NCBI GenBank assembly: GCA_030532575.1
Contig: JAUNKV010000003.1
Location: forward strand, 62,001 to 126,000
Reading direction: 5' to 3'
Source: Propionibacteriaceae bacterium
GTDB lineage: Bacteria > Actinomycetota > Actinomycetes > Propionibacteriales > Propionibacteriaceae
Length of the DNA: 64,000 nucleotides
In this document: in pieces, positions 1 to 8,328 of the stretch
How positions within the stretch are numbered: position 1 is the stretch's first letter
Layout of the letters: each line of letters starts with the position of its first letter
Notes under the pieces: generated by a model
The model's database searches: none
Seen by the model: the letters and a program-made list of their open reading frames with translations, nothing else
Told to the model about the DNA's origin: nothing
Translations under genes and position numbers: made by a program

Positions 1-72
1 CTGCAGCTCCGCGCGGGTGTCGGGGTCCGGGTCGATGGCCAGCCAGCCCCGGGCTGCTTCCGTGGGACTCAC
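1..72 (-). CDS. phosphosugar mutase (phosphomannomutase/phosphoglucomutase family), N-terminal fragment
   Basis: Only the first 24 codons lie in the window; the gene continues past the left edge. It starts with GTG and overlaps the stop of the nucleoside phosphorylase as GTGA. The residues (an Ala-rich helix, then DPDPDTRAEL) match the usual opening of actinobacterial phospho-sugar mutases, which interconvert hexose 1- and 6-phosphates. The same pairing with a purine nucleoside phosphorylase is known in mycobacteria (punA-pmmB), which supports the call. The catalytic serine region is outside the window. Confidence 0.7.
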   Translation of the reverse strand, partial: MSPTEAARGWLAIDPDPDTRAELQ

Positions 73-869
73 AACACACCCACGATCCCGGCCAGCAGGC
101 TGGCCAGCCTGGGCCCGGCGTCGCGCCCGGCCTGCAGCACCTCGGCGTGGTCCAGGTTGGTCTCGCTGAGCCCGGCCGCCGCATTGGTCACCAGGGACAG
201 CCCCAGCACCTCCAGCCCGGCCTCCCGGGCCGCGATGGTCTCCAGGGCCGTGGACATGCCCACCAGATCCCCGCCCAGGATGGCGGCCATCCGCACCTCC
301 GCCGGGGTTTCGTACTGCGGCCCACGGAACTGGACGTAGACCCCCTCCGGCAGCTCGGGCGCAACACTGTGCGCCAGGTCACGCAGCCGCTTCGAGTAGG
401 CCTCGGACAGGTCCACGAAGGTGGCCCCCAGCAGCGGGGTGTCCCCGGTGAGGTTGATGTGGTCCTTCAGCAGCACCACGGTGCCCGGCACCCAGGCCGG
501 GTTCAGGCCACCGCAGCCGTTGGTCAGCACCAGGGTCGAGGCCCCCCAGGCAGCGGCGGTGCGGACCCCGTGCACGACGGGGGCGACCCCCCGGCCCTCG
601 TAGTAGTGGGTGCGTCCCGTCAGCACCGCGGCGACCTTCCCGCTGGCGGTGCGACGCAGCAGCAGTTTGCCGCCGTGGCCGCTGACGACGGGGCGGCTGA
701 AACCGGGCACCTCACCCAGCTCGATCTCACCGATGGCCTCGCCCAGCTGCTCGGCACCACTGGACCAGCCAGACCCCAGCACCAGCGCGATGTCGATGCG
801 CTCGGTGGCGAAATGGCCCTTGAGGAAGACGGCGGCTTCAGCGGCGAGTTGCTTGGCATTGTCTGTCAT
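69..869 (-). CDS. punA: purine nucleoside phosphorylase
   Basis: This 266-residue protein is a trimeric-type purine nucleoside phosphorylase that splits (deoxy)inosine and guanosine with phosphate in purine salvage. Family motifs are visible: GSGWSSGAE near residue 32 and SGHGG for phosphate binding, RTHYYEG, TNGCGGLNP, and the purine site MSTALET followed by VTNAAAG. The ATG at 869 is preferred over upstream in-frame starts because the protein then begins where the family begins and a TAGGCT -10 lies 7 bases before it. It is coupled to the downstream phosphosugar mutase by a GTGA overlap, so ribose 1-phosphate handling is probably shared. Confidence 0.93.
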   Translation of the reverse strand: MTDNAKQLAAEAAVFLKGHFATERIDIALVLGSGWSSGAEQLGEAIGEIELGEVPGFSRPVVSGHGGKLLLRRTASGKVAAVLTGRTHYYEGRGVAPVVHGVRTAAAWGASTLVLTNGCGGLNPAWVPGTVVLLKDHINLTGDTPLLGATFVDLSEAYSKRLRDLAHSVAPELPEGVYVQFRGPQYETPAEVRMAAILGGDLVGMSTALETIAAREAGLEVLGLSLVTNAAAGLSETNLDHAEVLQAGRDAGPRLASLLAGIVGVL

Positions 870-876
870 GGTCTTC

Positions 877-882
877 AGCCTA
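877..882 (-). promoter_or_regulatory. -10 element for leaderless punA
   Basis: TAGGCT ends 7 bases before the punA ATG, with no ribosome-binding site between; transcription should start at or next to the start codon. Confidence 0.5.
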
Positions 883-973
883 CTGTGCAGTACCTGGCCT
901 TGGGGTGGGACGACCGGGCTGCGCGTCTGCGACGACATGTCGCGATGATGCGCGCTGACCAGAGCGGGTGTGC

Positions 974-979
974 CAAGAT
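974..979 (+). promoter_or_regulatory. -10 element for leaderless lpdA-type gene
   Basis: CAAGAT lies 6 bases before the GTG start at 986. It is a weaker match than the TAG-type hexamers elsewhere in this window. Confidence 0.35.
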
Positions 980-985
980 GAGCCC

Positions 986-2389
986 GTGGCAAAGGTTGCA
1001 ATCATCGGTGGTGGACCGGGTGGCTACGAGGCCGCCCTTGTGGCAGCTCAGTTGGGTGGGGAGGTGACCCTCATCGAACGTGACGGGCTGGGTGGCGCGG
1101 CGGTGCTGACCGACTGTGTGCCTTCGAAGGCCCTCATCGCGGCGGCCGAGGTGATGAGCACGATGGAGCGGGCCGGGAGCCTGGGACTCCACTTCCCGGG
1201 CAACGACGCAACCAATGTCGTCGAGGTGAACCTGGCCGAGCTGAACCAGCGGGTGCGTTCCCTGGCCGCCGCCCAGTCCCGGGACATCGCAGGTCGACTT
1301 CGGCAGGAGGGAGTCACCCTCATCCAGGGCAGCGCCCGTCTCGACGGCCGCACCACCGTCGTCGTGCAGGAGGGGGAGAGCGAGCGACGGCTCGACGCCG
1401 ATGTCATCCTGGTCGCCACCGGCACCACCCCCCGCGAGCTGCCGGACGCCCCCTGCGACGGCAGGCGGGTGCTCAACTGGAAGCAGCTCTACGACCTCGA
1501 CGAGCTGCCGAGCCGCCTCATCGTCGTCGGCTCCGGGGTGACCGGGGCTGAGTTCGCCTCGGCCTACGATGCGCTCGGTGCCGAGGTGGTGCTGGTCAGT
1601 TCCCGCAGCCAGGTGCTGCCCGGTGAGGACCCCGATGCCGCCCACGTGCTGCAGCGGGCCTTCACCGACCGGGGCATGGAGGTGATGAGCCAGTCGCGCG
1701 CCGTGGCGGCCCGCACAAAGGGCGACGGTGTGACGGTGACCTTGGCCGATGGGCGTGAAATCCACGGCTCGCACTGCCTCATGGCGGTGGGGTCCATCCC
1801 GAACACCCGAGGGCTCGGGCTGGCCGAGGCCGGGGTGGAGCTCACGGCCTCGGGGCACATCGTGGTGGACAAGGTCTCTCGTACCTCGGTGCGCAACATC
1901 TACGCGGCCGGGGATGTCACCGGGGTCTTCGCGCTGGCCTCCGTTGCCGCGATGCAGGGGCGCATCGCCATGTACCACAGCCTCGGTGACGCCGTCGCCC
2001 CGCTGAACCTGCGCAACGTCTCGGCCAACGTGTTCACCTCACCCGAGATCGCCACCGTCGGGGTCTCACAGCGCCAGGTCGATGCCGGGGCCGTGAGGGT
2101 GGCCTCCGTGCTCCTGCCGCTGGCCCCCAATGCCCGCGCCAAGATGCAGGGCTTCACCGACGGTTTCGTCAAGCTGATCTGCCTGCCCACCACCGGGATC
2201 ATCATCGGTGGGGTGGTCGTGGCCCCCAACGCCTCGGAGCTGATCCACTCGGTGTCGGTGGCGGTCAGCCAGGGACTCACCGTCGATCAGTTCAGCTCCA
2301 GCTTCACCGTCTACCCGTCGCTGTCCGGTTCGCTGGCCGAGGCCTCACGGCGGCTCCACAAGCACCACGCCGACATGGCCGACTTTTGA
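986..2389 (+). CDS. lpdA: NAD(P)H-quinone dehydrogenase of the lipoamide dehydrogenase-like (LpdA) flavoprotein family
   Basis: A 467-residue two-dinucleotide-binding flavoprotein with FAD motif GGGPGGYEAA near the start, NAD(P) motif GSGVTGAEFAS near residue 175, the ATG motif and the GD motif YAAGDVTG. The usual redox cysteine pair is absent: the active-site segment reads GGAAVLTDCVPSK, so only Cys44 remains. The same loss is known in mycobacterial LpdA, which reduces quinones and has no lipoamide dehydrogenase activity. The C-terminal dimerisation domain carries SVSVAV rather than the classical HP glutamate-pair motif. The GTG at 986 is chosen because the Rossmann fold begins immediately after it. 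Cytoplasmic or membrane-associated. Confidence 0.87.
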   Translation: MAKVAIIGGGPGGYEAALVAAQLGGEVTLIERDGLGGAAVLTDCVPSKALIAAAEVMSTMERAGSLGLHFPGNDATNVVEVNLAELNQRVRSLAAAQSRDIAGRLRQEGVTLIQGSARLDGRTTVVVQEGESERRLDADVILVATGTTPRELPDAPCDGRRVLNWKQLYDLDELPSRLIVVGSGVTGAEFASAYDALGAEVVLVSSRSQVLPGEDPDAAHVLQRAFTDRGMEVMSQSRAVAARTKGDGVTVTLADGREIHGSHCLMAVGSIPNTRGLGLAEAGVELTASGHIVVDKVSRTSVRNIYAAGDVTGVFALASVAAMQGRIAMYHSLGDAVAPLNLRNVSANVFTSPEIATVGVSQRQVDAGAVRVASVLLPLAPNARAKMQGFTDGFVKLICLPTTGIIIGGVVVAPNASELIHSVSVAVSQGLTVDQFSSSFTVYPSLSGSLAEASRRLHKHHADMADF

Positions 2390-2407
2390 GAGTTTGAGAG
2401 GCTGCAC

Positions 2408-4156
2408 TCAGCGCCGCAACCACTTCCTGGCCTGGGCGATGCGTTCGGCCACCTGCTCGGTGCTGGCCTGGGCCAGGGGAGGCCCCCCGCATTCCCGCCG
2501 CAGGTCGGCGTGGACGTGGCTGTGTGGACGCTGCTCGAGGCGGGCCAGCTGGCTGACCAGGGAGTTGAGCTCCTTGCGCTGGGAGGCGAGCGCCCGGTGG
2601 AGTGGCACCTCCGGTTGCGACTTCGGGTCCTTGCGTTCCCGGCGTCGAATCTGGCGACGCTGCCGCTCGGCCAGCAGCACACTCACCTGATCGGGTTCCA
2701 GCAGCCCGGGAAGCCCCAGGTAGTCCAGCTCGTCCTGGCTGGTCGGCTCCGCGTGCATCCCGAAGGCCTGGGAGTCGAACAGCACGTGGTCGAAGGTGGC
2801 CTGGGAGTCCAGGGCCTCGAATTCTCCCAGCAGGTCGTCGGCTGCGCCTTCGCTGCGATTCGCCGCCTCGATGAGGGCCTCGGTCTCGGCCCACAGATCC
2901 CCCTCCTCGCCCTTGGGGCGGCCCAGCACGTGGTCACGTTGTCGCTCCAGGGTGGCGGCGTGGGCCAGCAGGATCGGCACGGTCGGCAGGAACACGGTGG
3001 CCACCTCACCGCGACGGCGGGAACGCACGAACCGCCCCACCGCCTGGGCGAAGAACAACGGGGTGGAGGTGGAGGTGGCGTAGACCCCGACCGCCAGCCG
3101 GGGAACGTCCACCCCCTCGGAGACCATCCGCACCGCGACCATCCAGCGGTCCTCGGAGGCGGAGAACTCCTCGATCCGCTTGCCTGCCCTCGCATCGTCG
3201 GAGAGGATCACCGTCGGTTTGGTGCCGGTGATCTCGGTGAGCAGTTTGGCGTAGGCGCGCGCCACGGTCTGGTTCGTCGCTATCACCAGGCCTCCGGCGT
3301 CGGGCAGGGTGCGGCGCACCTGGGTCAGCCGTTGGTCGGCGGCCCGCAGCACGGCTGGGATCCACTCCCCGGTGGGGGACAGGGCGGTGCGCCAGGCGTG
3401 GGCGGTCAGGTCCTTGGTGAGCATCGCGCCGAGGTCGGCGTCCAGCACCTCACCGGAGCGCATCCGCCACCTCATCTGGCCGCCGTAGTTCATGAACACC
3501 ACGGGGCGCACCACGTGGTCGGCCAGGGCCTCCTTGTAGCCGTAGGTGTAGTCGGCGCGGGAGGTCTTCACCCCGGAGGCCGATTCCTCGTAGGTGACGA
3601 AGGGGATGGGGTTGTCATCGGAGCGGAACGGGGTTCCGGTCAGGGCCAGACGACGGGTGGCCGCGCTGAAGGCCTCCTTGATGCCATCGCCCCAGCTCTT
3701 GGCGTCTCCCGCGTGGTGGAGCTCGTCGAAGATCACCAGGGTCTTCACGTCGTGGCACAGCGCCTCGTAGATGTGGGCGCGGATCGCCACCCCGGCGTAG
3801 GTGACCACGGAGCCGTCGAACTGCTTGGAGCGACCCCGCCGGGTGCCTCCGGTACCGGGGTCGAGGTGGATGCCCACCCGGGCGGCGGCATCCGCCCACT
3901 GTGTCTTCAGGTGCTCGGTGGGGGTGACCACGACGATGCGGCGCACGGTGCGGCTGTGCAGCAGCTGGTGGGCCACCCTGAGTGCGAAAGTGGTCTTGCC
4001 CGCACCCGGGGTGGCCACGCACAGGAAGTCCCGGGGCTGGTCCCGCTCGTAGAGCTCCAGGGCCGCCACCTGCCAGGCACGCAGACTCTGCGCCGTACCC
4101 CAGGCGGCGCGCTGCGGGTAGGCGGGGGACAGGTGCTCGAATGCTGAGGAGGACAT
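2408..4156 (-). CDS. superfamily II DEAD/DEAH-type helicase
   Basis: A 582-residue SF2 helicase. Walker A ATPGAGKT is near residue 50, motif Ia VVVTPTEHL follows, motif II is DELH, motif III TGTPFR, and motif VI QAVGRFVRSRRR. The C-terminal third is charged and probably helical (RQRRQIRRRERK). The layout matches the XPB/type III restriction-like helicases conserved in Actinobacteria and often named DNA repair helicase; the actual substrate is unknown. It faces away from the TetR gene, with 114 bases between their starts, and converges with lpdA. Confidence 0.8.
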   Translation of the reverse strand: MSSSAFEHLSPAYPQRAAWGTAQSLRAWQVAALELYERDQPRDFLCVATPGAGKTTFALRVAHQLLHSRTVRRIVVVTPTEHLKTQWADAAARVGIHLDPGTGGTRRGRSKQFDGSVVTYAGVAIRAHIYEALCHDVKTLVIFDELHHAGDAKSWGDGIKEAFSAATRRLALTGTPFRSDDNPIPFVTYEESASGVKTSRADYTYGYKEALADHVVRPVVFMNYGGQMRWRMRSGEVLDADLGAMLTKDLTAHAWRTALSPTGEWIPAVLRAADQRLTQVRRTLPDAGGLVIATNQTVARAYAKLLTEITGTKPTVILSDDARAGKRIEEFSASEDRWMVAVRMVSEGVDVPRLAVGVYATSTSTPLFFAQAVGRFVRSRRRGEVATVFLPTVPILLAHAATLERQRDHVLGRPKGEEGDLWAETEALIEAANRSEGAADDLLGEFEALDSQATFDHVLFDSQAFGMHAEPTSQDELDYLGLPGLLEPDQVSVLLAERQRRQIRRRERKDPKSQPEVPLHRALASQRKELNSLVSQLARLEQRPHSHVHADLRRECGGPPLAQASTEQVAERIAQARKWLRR

Positions 4157-4270
4157 ACGGCCAGCAAGGGTACCCGAGGTCGCGCCCGAACCGACGGCGG
4201 ATCGCCGGGCCGGGGAGCGGTGATCGATACGCTATGGGGCAGGTACGAGGAGTCGCGCTAGGGAGGCGAT

Positions 4271-4870
4271 GTGTCAGGGGCGGCAGGAACAGCTTCAGGA
4301 ATGGGTAGACGGGCACGTACCGATGCGCGTTTGGAGCAGACGCTGAAGCAGCTGCTGAGGCGGCAAGGGTACGGGGGAGTGACGATCGAGCGTGTGGCTG
4401 CGGAATCGGGAGTGGCGAAAACCACGATCTATCGACGCTGGGGGACCAAGGCGGAAATGGTGTTCGCCCTCGTGGTCCACACGGGGGACGACCAGCCTCG
4501 CATTGACACCGGAAGCTTGAGAGGGGATGTCGAAGCGCTGGCGCAACGCGCCGTGAGGTTGATCGCGGATGACCTTGGTGGAGCTGTGCTTCCCGGCCTG
4601 CTCGCTGAGATGGCCACGGATGCGAGGTTGGCCGAGAAACTACGTCAAGGATTCATGGAAGCGGCGCGGGCCGAGCTTGAAGCGGTGGTCCGGCGTGCGC
4701 GGGACCGGGGAGAACTTGGTGACACCGTGGAGGTGTCTGATTTCCATGCTGCACTGCTCGGCATCCCGTATGTCCAGGTGCACCTGTTTGGGCAAACGGA
4801 CATGGAGCGGATGGCATGTTCGTTGGCCGACCAACTGATGACCTTGTTGGCAGGGTCAGCTCGACAGTAA
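4271..4870 (+). CDS. TetR/AcrR family transcriptional repressor
   Basis: A 199-residue regulator. The N-terminal helix-turn-helix is clear: ARTDARLEQTLKQLL, then VTIERVAAESGVAKTTIYRRW, followed by a ligand-binding domain of the TetR_C_11 type. GTG at 4271 is chosen because AGGGAGG sits 4 bases upstream; ATG at 4301 is an alternative that would still include the DNA-binding domain. It lies 59 bases upstream of a same-strand oxidoreductase, and a perfect 20-bp palindrome occupies that gap. The probable job is repression of the oxidoreductase in response to a small lipophilic or electrophilic compound (inference). Confidence 0.88.
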   Translation: MSGAAGTASGMGRRARTDARLEQTLKQLLRRQGYGGVTIERVAAESGVAKTTIYRRWGTKAEMVFALVVHTGDDQPRIDTGSLRGDVEALAQRAVRLIADDLGGAVLPGLLAEMATDARLAEKLRQGFMEAARAELEAVVRRARDRGELGDTVEVSDFHAALLGIPYVQVHLFGQTDMERMACSLADQLMTLLAGSARQ

Positions 4871-4891
4871 GGCGGTCCCGCTGAGCATTAT

Positions 4892-4911
4892 GCTACGCTA
4901 CGTAGCGTAGC
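4892..4911. promoter_or_regulatory. perfect 20-bp palindrome, probable TetR-family operator
   Basis: GCTACGCTACGTAGCGTAGC reads the same on both strands with no mismatch. It sits between the tetR stop (4870) and the ribosome-binding site GAAGGAGG (4918-4925) of the oxidoreductase, where a promoter is expected. Length and symmetry fit an operator for a TetR dimer. A partial half-site (ATACGCTA) occurs at 4227-4234 upstream of tetR and could allow weak autoregulation. Confidence 0.7.
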
Positions 4912-4929
4912 TTTTCTGAAGGAGGAGTG

Positions 4930-5883
4930 ATGCGCGAAGCGGAGATGTGGGCGGTGCAGTATCGCCGTTATGGTGGCCCTGAGGTCCTGGAGCTGGGCTC
5001 GGTCCCGGTTCCGCGTCCCAAGGGGGCGCAGGTGCTGGTCGAGGTTGCTGCATTCAGCGTGAACCAGGCAGACCTGATGGCTCGCGCCGGGAAGCTGAAG
5101 GGGATCAACGGCTTCGGTTTTCCCAAGGGAACCGGTGTGGACTTTGCCGGTACCGTGGTGGAGCCAGGCCCTCGCGCCACCCGTTTCAAGGAGGGCGACC
5201 GGGTATGGGGCTACATCGGTATGAAACCGCCAGGACGCCACGCTGCTGCTGCTCGGTACGTGGTGATCCAGGAGAACCGGATCGCTGAAGCGCCGAGTGC
5301 CATTGGGCTCGTCGAAGCTGCTGCTCTACCGCTGGTGGGGCTCACAGCCGTGCAGGCGCTTCGAGCGCTACGGGTGGCAGAAGGGCAGCGGGTGCTGGTC
5401 GTTGGCGGCAATGGCGGTGTTGGGTCAACAACCGTTCAGGTCGCCCGAGCACTCGGCGCACAGGTCGATGCGGTGGTTGGGAACCATGCTGAGGCGGCAG
5501 AGCGAGCTGGGGCCGTGCACATCCACAACCGCCACCTGGAGGACATCGGACAGCTGGCATCCCGATACGACGCCCTGGTCCTGACAGCAGGTGACCGCGT
5601 GCTCGACCACCGCAGGTTGCTGGCACCCCGTGGACGGATCGTTGCCCTGGCGCCTGCGATGCTTCCGTCAGTTCTTGCCTCGCTCGTCATCCCGGGGCCA
5701 ATCGTTCGTATGATCTCGGCTGGCCCGAGTGCCAGCGACCTGGCCTGGTTGAGCCGCAAGGTGGACGATGCAGAGATCGTTCCGATCATCGGCCAGAGCT
5801 ACGCGCTGGACGATGTGGTCCAGGCGCATCATGACGCGGAGAACGAGGCAGCGGGTGGAAAGCGGGTGATCCGTGCTGGGTGA
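4930..5883 (+). CDS. NAD(P)-dependent alcohol dehydrogenase/quinone oxidoreductase (zinc-free MDR family)
   Basis: A 317-residue medium-chain reductase. The catalytic GroES-like half shows GVDFAGTVVEPG and GDRVWGYI, and the Rossmann half has the nucleotide motif VLVVGGNGGVGSTTVQVA near residue 155. No structural-zinc cysteine cluster or catalytic Cys-His set is present, which places it with quinone oxidoreductases (QOR) rather than zinc alcohol dehydrogenases. ATG at 4930 follows AAGGAGG by 4 bases; GTG at 4927 and ATG at 4945 are alternatives. It is the likely target of the TetR gene just upstream. Confidence 0.85.
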   Translation: MREAEMWAVQYRRYGGPEVLELGSVPVPRPKGAQVLVEVAAFSVNQADLMARAGKLKGINGFGFPKGTGVDFAGTVVEPGPRATRFKEGDRVWGYIGMKPPGRHAAAARYVVIQENRIAEAPSAIGLVEAAALPLVGLTAVQALRALRVAEGQRVLVVGGNGGVGSTTVQVARALGAQVDAVVGNHAEAAERAGAVHIHNRHLEDIGQLASRYDALVLTAGDRVLDHRRLLAPRGRIVALAPAMLPSVLASLVIPGPIVRMISAGPSASDLAWLSRKVDDAEIVPIIGQSYALDDVVQAHHDAENEAAGGKRVIRAG

Positions 5884-5903
5884 GGGAAACCTCAGCCAGC
5901 ACG
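5872..5903. terminator. hairpin overlapping the oxidoreductase stop codon
   Basis: Arms CGTGCTGG and CCAGCACG plus TGAGG and CCTCA, with one mismatched base on each side and a GAAA loop, span the stop codon. It lies between convergent genes and can serve both. There is no T-tract on the plus strand, so it may act as a mRNA 3' stabiliser or a weak terminator. Confidence 0.55.
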
Positions 5904-5914
5904 AAATGAGTGCC

Positions 5915-6646
5915 TCAGTCGTCGAGCAGACCCATGAGCAGGGAGAGGCCGCCGAAGACCAGCGCGCCCTTGACCATGCCGTCCACCGCATGGCTGCCCA
6001 AGTGGGGCTCGTAGTAGCCGCGGGCGTAGGCGGCGTGGCCCTGGTCCTGCCAGTAGGGCACCGCGTGGTGGCCCTGCTGGACCATGCGGATGTGTGGGTT
6101 GGCGCCCGAGGTCACCCGGGCCGCGTCCAGGGCGCAGGCCGGGACCTCACGCGCGGTGCCGCCGTCGGGGGTCCACATCACGTTGCGGGTGGAGGGACCG
6201 TGCGATGGGTCGAAGAAGCACGGCGGGCGACGCTCCGGCATCGGCTCGCCGCGTGCTCCGGCACGCACGCAGGCCATCGCATAGCGGCCCTCCTCCAGGA
6301 TGTGGGCCACCGCCGTGGCGTCCGAGGCGAGCCGGGCCATGTTCATGGCCTGCTTGGCGTTCTCGTAGGCATCCAGGGCCTCGGTGTACTTCTCCTGGGC
6401 GGTGGAGTCGAGCTCGTAGCCGACGACGTCGAGGTCCAGCTCGCGTAACTCGTCACCGAAACGGGTGATGTCGGCATCCAGCGAGGCCCGGGCCGCCTCG
6501 GTCATCTCGGGCTCCTGCCCGAGTGCCGGGTGACCCCTGCCCACCAGCTGCTGGGGTTCGGGGCGGCCGCTGAGCAGACGACTGCCGCCCAGTGCGAAGA
6601 ACACCAACGCGAGCAGGATCATCATGAAGAAGAAACCGCCAGACAC
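5915..6646 (-). CDS. conserved actinobacterial membrane protein of unknown function
   Basis: A 243-residue protein with an N-terminal membrane helix (FFFMMILLALVFFALGG), a helical charged region (about residues 50-120), and a cysteine-bearing middle (ACVRAGARG, CFFDPSHGPS, VPACALDAARV). It ends in a hydrophobic segment (GALVFGGLSLLMGLL). GTG at 6646 is preferred because AGGAG lies 10 bases upstream; an in-frame ATG at 6700 would add 18 residues with no membrane or signal character. The CFFDP-HGPS block and VPYWQ motif recur, as far as I recall, in actinobacterial proteins with no assigned function. No function is proposed. Confidence 0.72.
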   Translation of the reverse strand: MSGGFFFMMILLALVFFALGGSRLLSGRPEPQQLVGRGHPALGQEPEMTEAARASLDADITRFGDELRELDLDVVGYELDSTAQEKYTEALDAYENAKQAMNMARLASDATAVAHILEEGRYAMACVRAGARGEPMPERRPPCFFDPSHGPSTRNVMWTPDGGTAREVPACALDAARVTSGANPHIRMVQQGHHAVPYWQDQGHAAYARGYYEPHLGSHAVDGMVKGALVFGGLSLLMGLLDD

Positions 6647-6814
6647 CCGAACATCACTCCTGAAACTCTGTCTGACATCGATGATACGTAGTGCCATCAA
6701 GAGTGGCCTCAGGTCTTCACCACTCGTGGGCTGGCCTTCTGGCTGACCTGCTCGACAAGGGCGTGGCTGGTAGGGTCATCGTGTCACCGTGCCCCGGCAG
6801 GAAGCGAGACCATC

Positions 6815-7297
6815 ATGGACTGGGCCGAGTTCGAGAAGAGGCTGTTGGATCAGCTCGTCACCCTCCGGGAGCGAGTCGTCTTCGTCATCGGCCCGGGGGA
6901 GAGTCAACAGCCCTACATCCAGTTCGCCGGGCTGCACGCCTTCGGCGACAACATGCACATCGTCTGCGGCTTCCAGGATGACACGTTGTTCGACCGCAAG
7001 TTCACGCCGCAGGAGGAGGCCTTGTTCGCCGAGTGCGGCTTCGAGCGCCTCGGGGAGGGCCCCACCTACTGGCAGCAGGACCTTGCCTGGCCCCCCACCG
7101 GGCAGGCCTTGGCGAAGGTGCTCAAGGCCTGCATGGTGCGGCTCCGTGATGTCGCCGCCATCGCTTCTCCTGACGAATTGATGTACAAGGCCTGGCAACA
7201 TGCCGGGTACGGCATCGGCCAGTACTCGGAGAAGTGGTACCCCGGAGGATCGAACCTCTCGTTGAGTCAGCTCGGCCTGAGAAAGATCGAATCCTGA
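6815..7297 (+). CDS. TY-Chap-like (YbjN/T3SS chaperone-fold) protein
   Basis: A 160-residue soluble protein opening with MDWAEFEKRLLDQLVTL, followed by alternating strands (ERVVFVIGPG, YIQFAGLHAF, MHIVCGF) and a C-terminal GYGIGQYSEKWYP. This pattern resembles the TY-Chap domain (YbjN- and CesT-related peptide-binding chaperones) found in actinobacterial type VII secretion and toxin islands. It is the first gene of a plus-strand trio that faces the toxin/immunity genes. A role in holding a secreted partner is an inference from domain and context; no catalytic motif is visible. Confidence 0.6.
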   Translation: MDWAEFEKRLLDQLVTLRERVVFVIGPGESQQPYIQFAGLHAFGDNMHIVCGFQDDTLFDRKFTPQEEALFAECGFERLGEGPTYWQQDLAWPPTGQALAKVLKACMVRLRDVAAIASPDELMYKAWQHAGYGIGQYSEKWYPGGSNLSLSQLGLRKIES

Positions 7298-8325
7298 GCG
7301 ACAACAACCACATTCACTGTGACGGCTGGGCCGAGGGCATCCGATTCTTCGACTCCAGTGCTTCCAAGGTTGCGCTGACCGCACCCATCCAGGCCTTCCT
7401 CCATGAGGCACGGAGTACACGCAGCCGTCCGCAGTTGCGCACCGACCCCGGTGCCCACCTCGGCTGGTTCGTCGCTGATGAGCTGCGGCGACTCGGTGGG
7501 CAGTGGCTGCTCCTCGGGGATGACGGTATTGACTATGATGCCGACTCCAGGCTTCCCGTCGAGGCCCCACCCGGCTCCCGGGCAGCCTCCCTGCCACTGG
7601 CTGCCGAGACAGTCCGCAGCTGCCCGGCCCTGACCTTTGACGTGCAGACGCGGGAACCGGCGCTGGGGAGCACCATCTGTGGCCGTGTGGCGCAGCACAT
7701 GGTGGCAGGTCTTGGTGGCGGCCGGCTCAGCAGCGTCGGTGTCGTCGAGCCCTTCGAGCACCGCTGGTCAACCAGGGACCTCACGATGCGGCTCCGCGCT
7801 GAGATGCCGCTCAGCCGACGCCACCTGGCCAGTACCCCCAGCGGCGCTCTCGCCACCGTTCAGGTTGAGCACGCCGAGCATGGTCTTGCCGAGCACAGTC
7901 GAGGCATTGTTCCGGCTCCACAGGGGAGTGCTCTGGCTTCAGAGCTGATCCGCATGGTGACCACCGTCCTCACCGATGCGGCTGCCCAGTTCCATGTCGC
8001 CAGCGCCAGCATGAAGCTGACGACGGTGGAGAAGCTGGATGGCAGGCTCGGGCACCAGGCCCGCCCTCGCCCGGCTGATCTGCCTGTTGCCGTACTGCTC
8101 GGCCCCACCCTGGTGCGTGATCTCGGTGTGGAGCCCGGTGTTCTCCGCCAGGAGTTCCAGGCCAGCACCATCGACGTGACCTCGGGGACGGCGCTGATCG
8201 TCGTCTTTGCCGGTGCCCCCGACCCACAGGGGCAGTACCGGAAGTTTCTCAGCCGGATCGGTGGAGAGGTCTTGCAGAGGTTCAGGGGAGATTCTGGCCC
8301 AGAAAGCCCAGCCGGGAGGAGCTGA
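7234..8325 (+). CDS. DUF6177-like protein of a type VII secretion-associated island
   Basis: Up to 363 residues. The main body begins around DGWAEGIRFFDSS and contains LTAPIQAFLHEA, LGWFVADELRRLGG and a C-terminal region GTALIVVFAGAPDPQGQY. I recall DUF6177 proteins, common beside actinobacterial ESX genes, with similar features, but this assignment is tentative. The start is uncertain: the GTG at 7234 would overlap the previous gene by 64 bases, while a CTG at 7294 would overlap its stop as CTGA. No membrane helix or catalytic motif is evident. It is followed 3 bases later by a small gene and probably co-translated with it. Confidence 0.55.
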   Translation: MVPRRIEPLVESARPEKDRILSDNNHIHCDGWAEGIRFFDSSASKVALTAPIQAFLHEARSTRSRPQLRTDPGAHLGWFVADELRRLGGQWLLLGDDGIDYDADSRLPVEAPPGSRAASLPLAAETVRSCPALTFDVQTREPALGSTICGRVAQHMVAGLGGGRLSSVGVVEPFEHRWSTRDLTMRLRAEMPLSRRHLASTPSGALATVQVEHAEHGLAEHSRGIVPAPQGSALASELIRMVTTVLTDAAAQFHVASASMKLTTVEKLDGRLGHQARPRPADLPVAVLLGPTLVRDLGVEPGVLRQEFQASTIDVTSGTALIVVFAGAPDPQGQYRKFLSRIGGEVLQRFRGDSGPESPAGRS

Positions 8326-8328
8326 GCG

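Noticed and set aside
2510-4147. Long plus-strand open frame of 545 codons opposite the helicase
   Set aside because: It is the antisense of the SF2 helicase gene, whose motifs are complete. The frame is open because of GC-rich codon bias.
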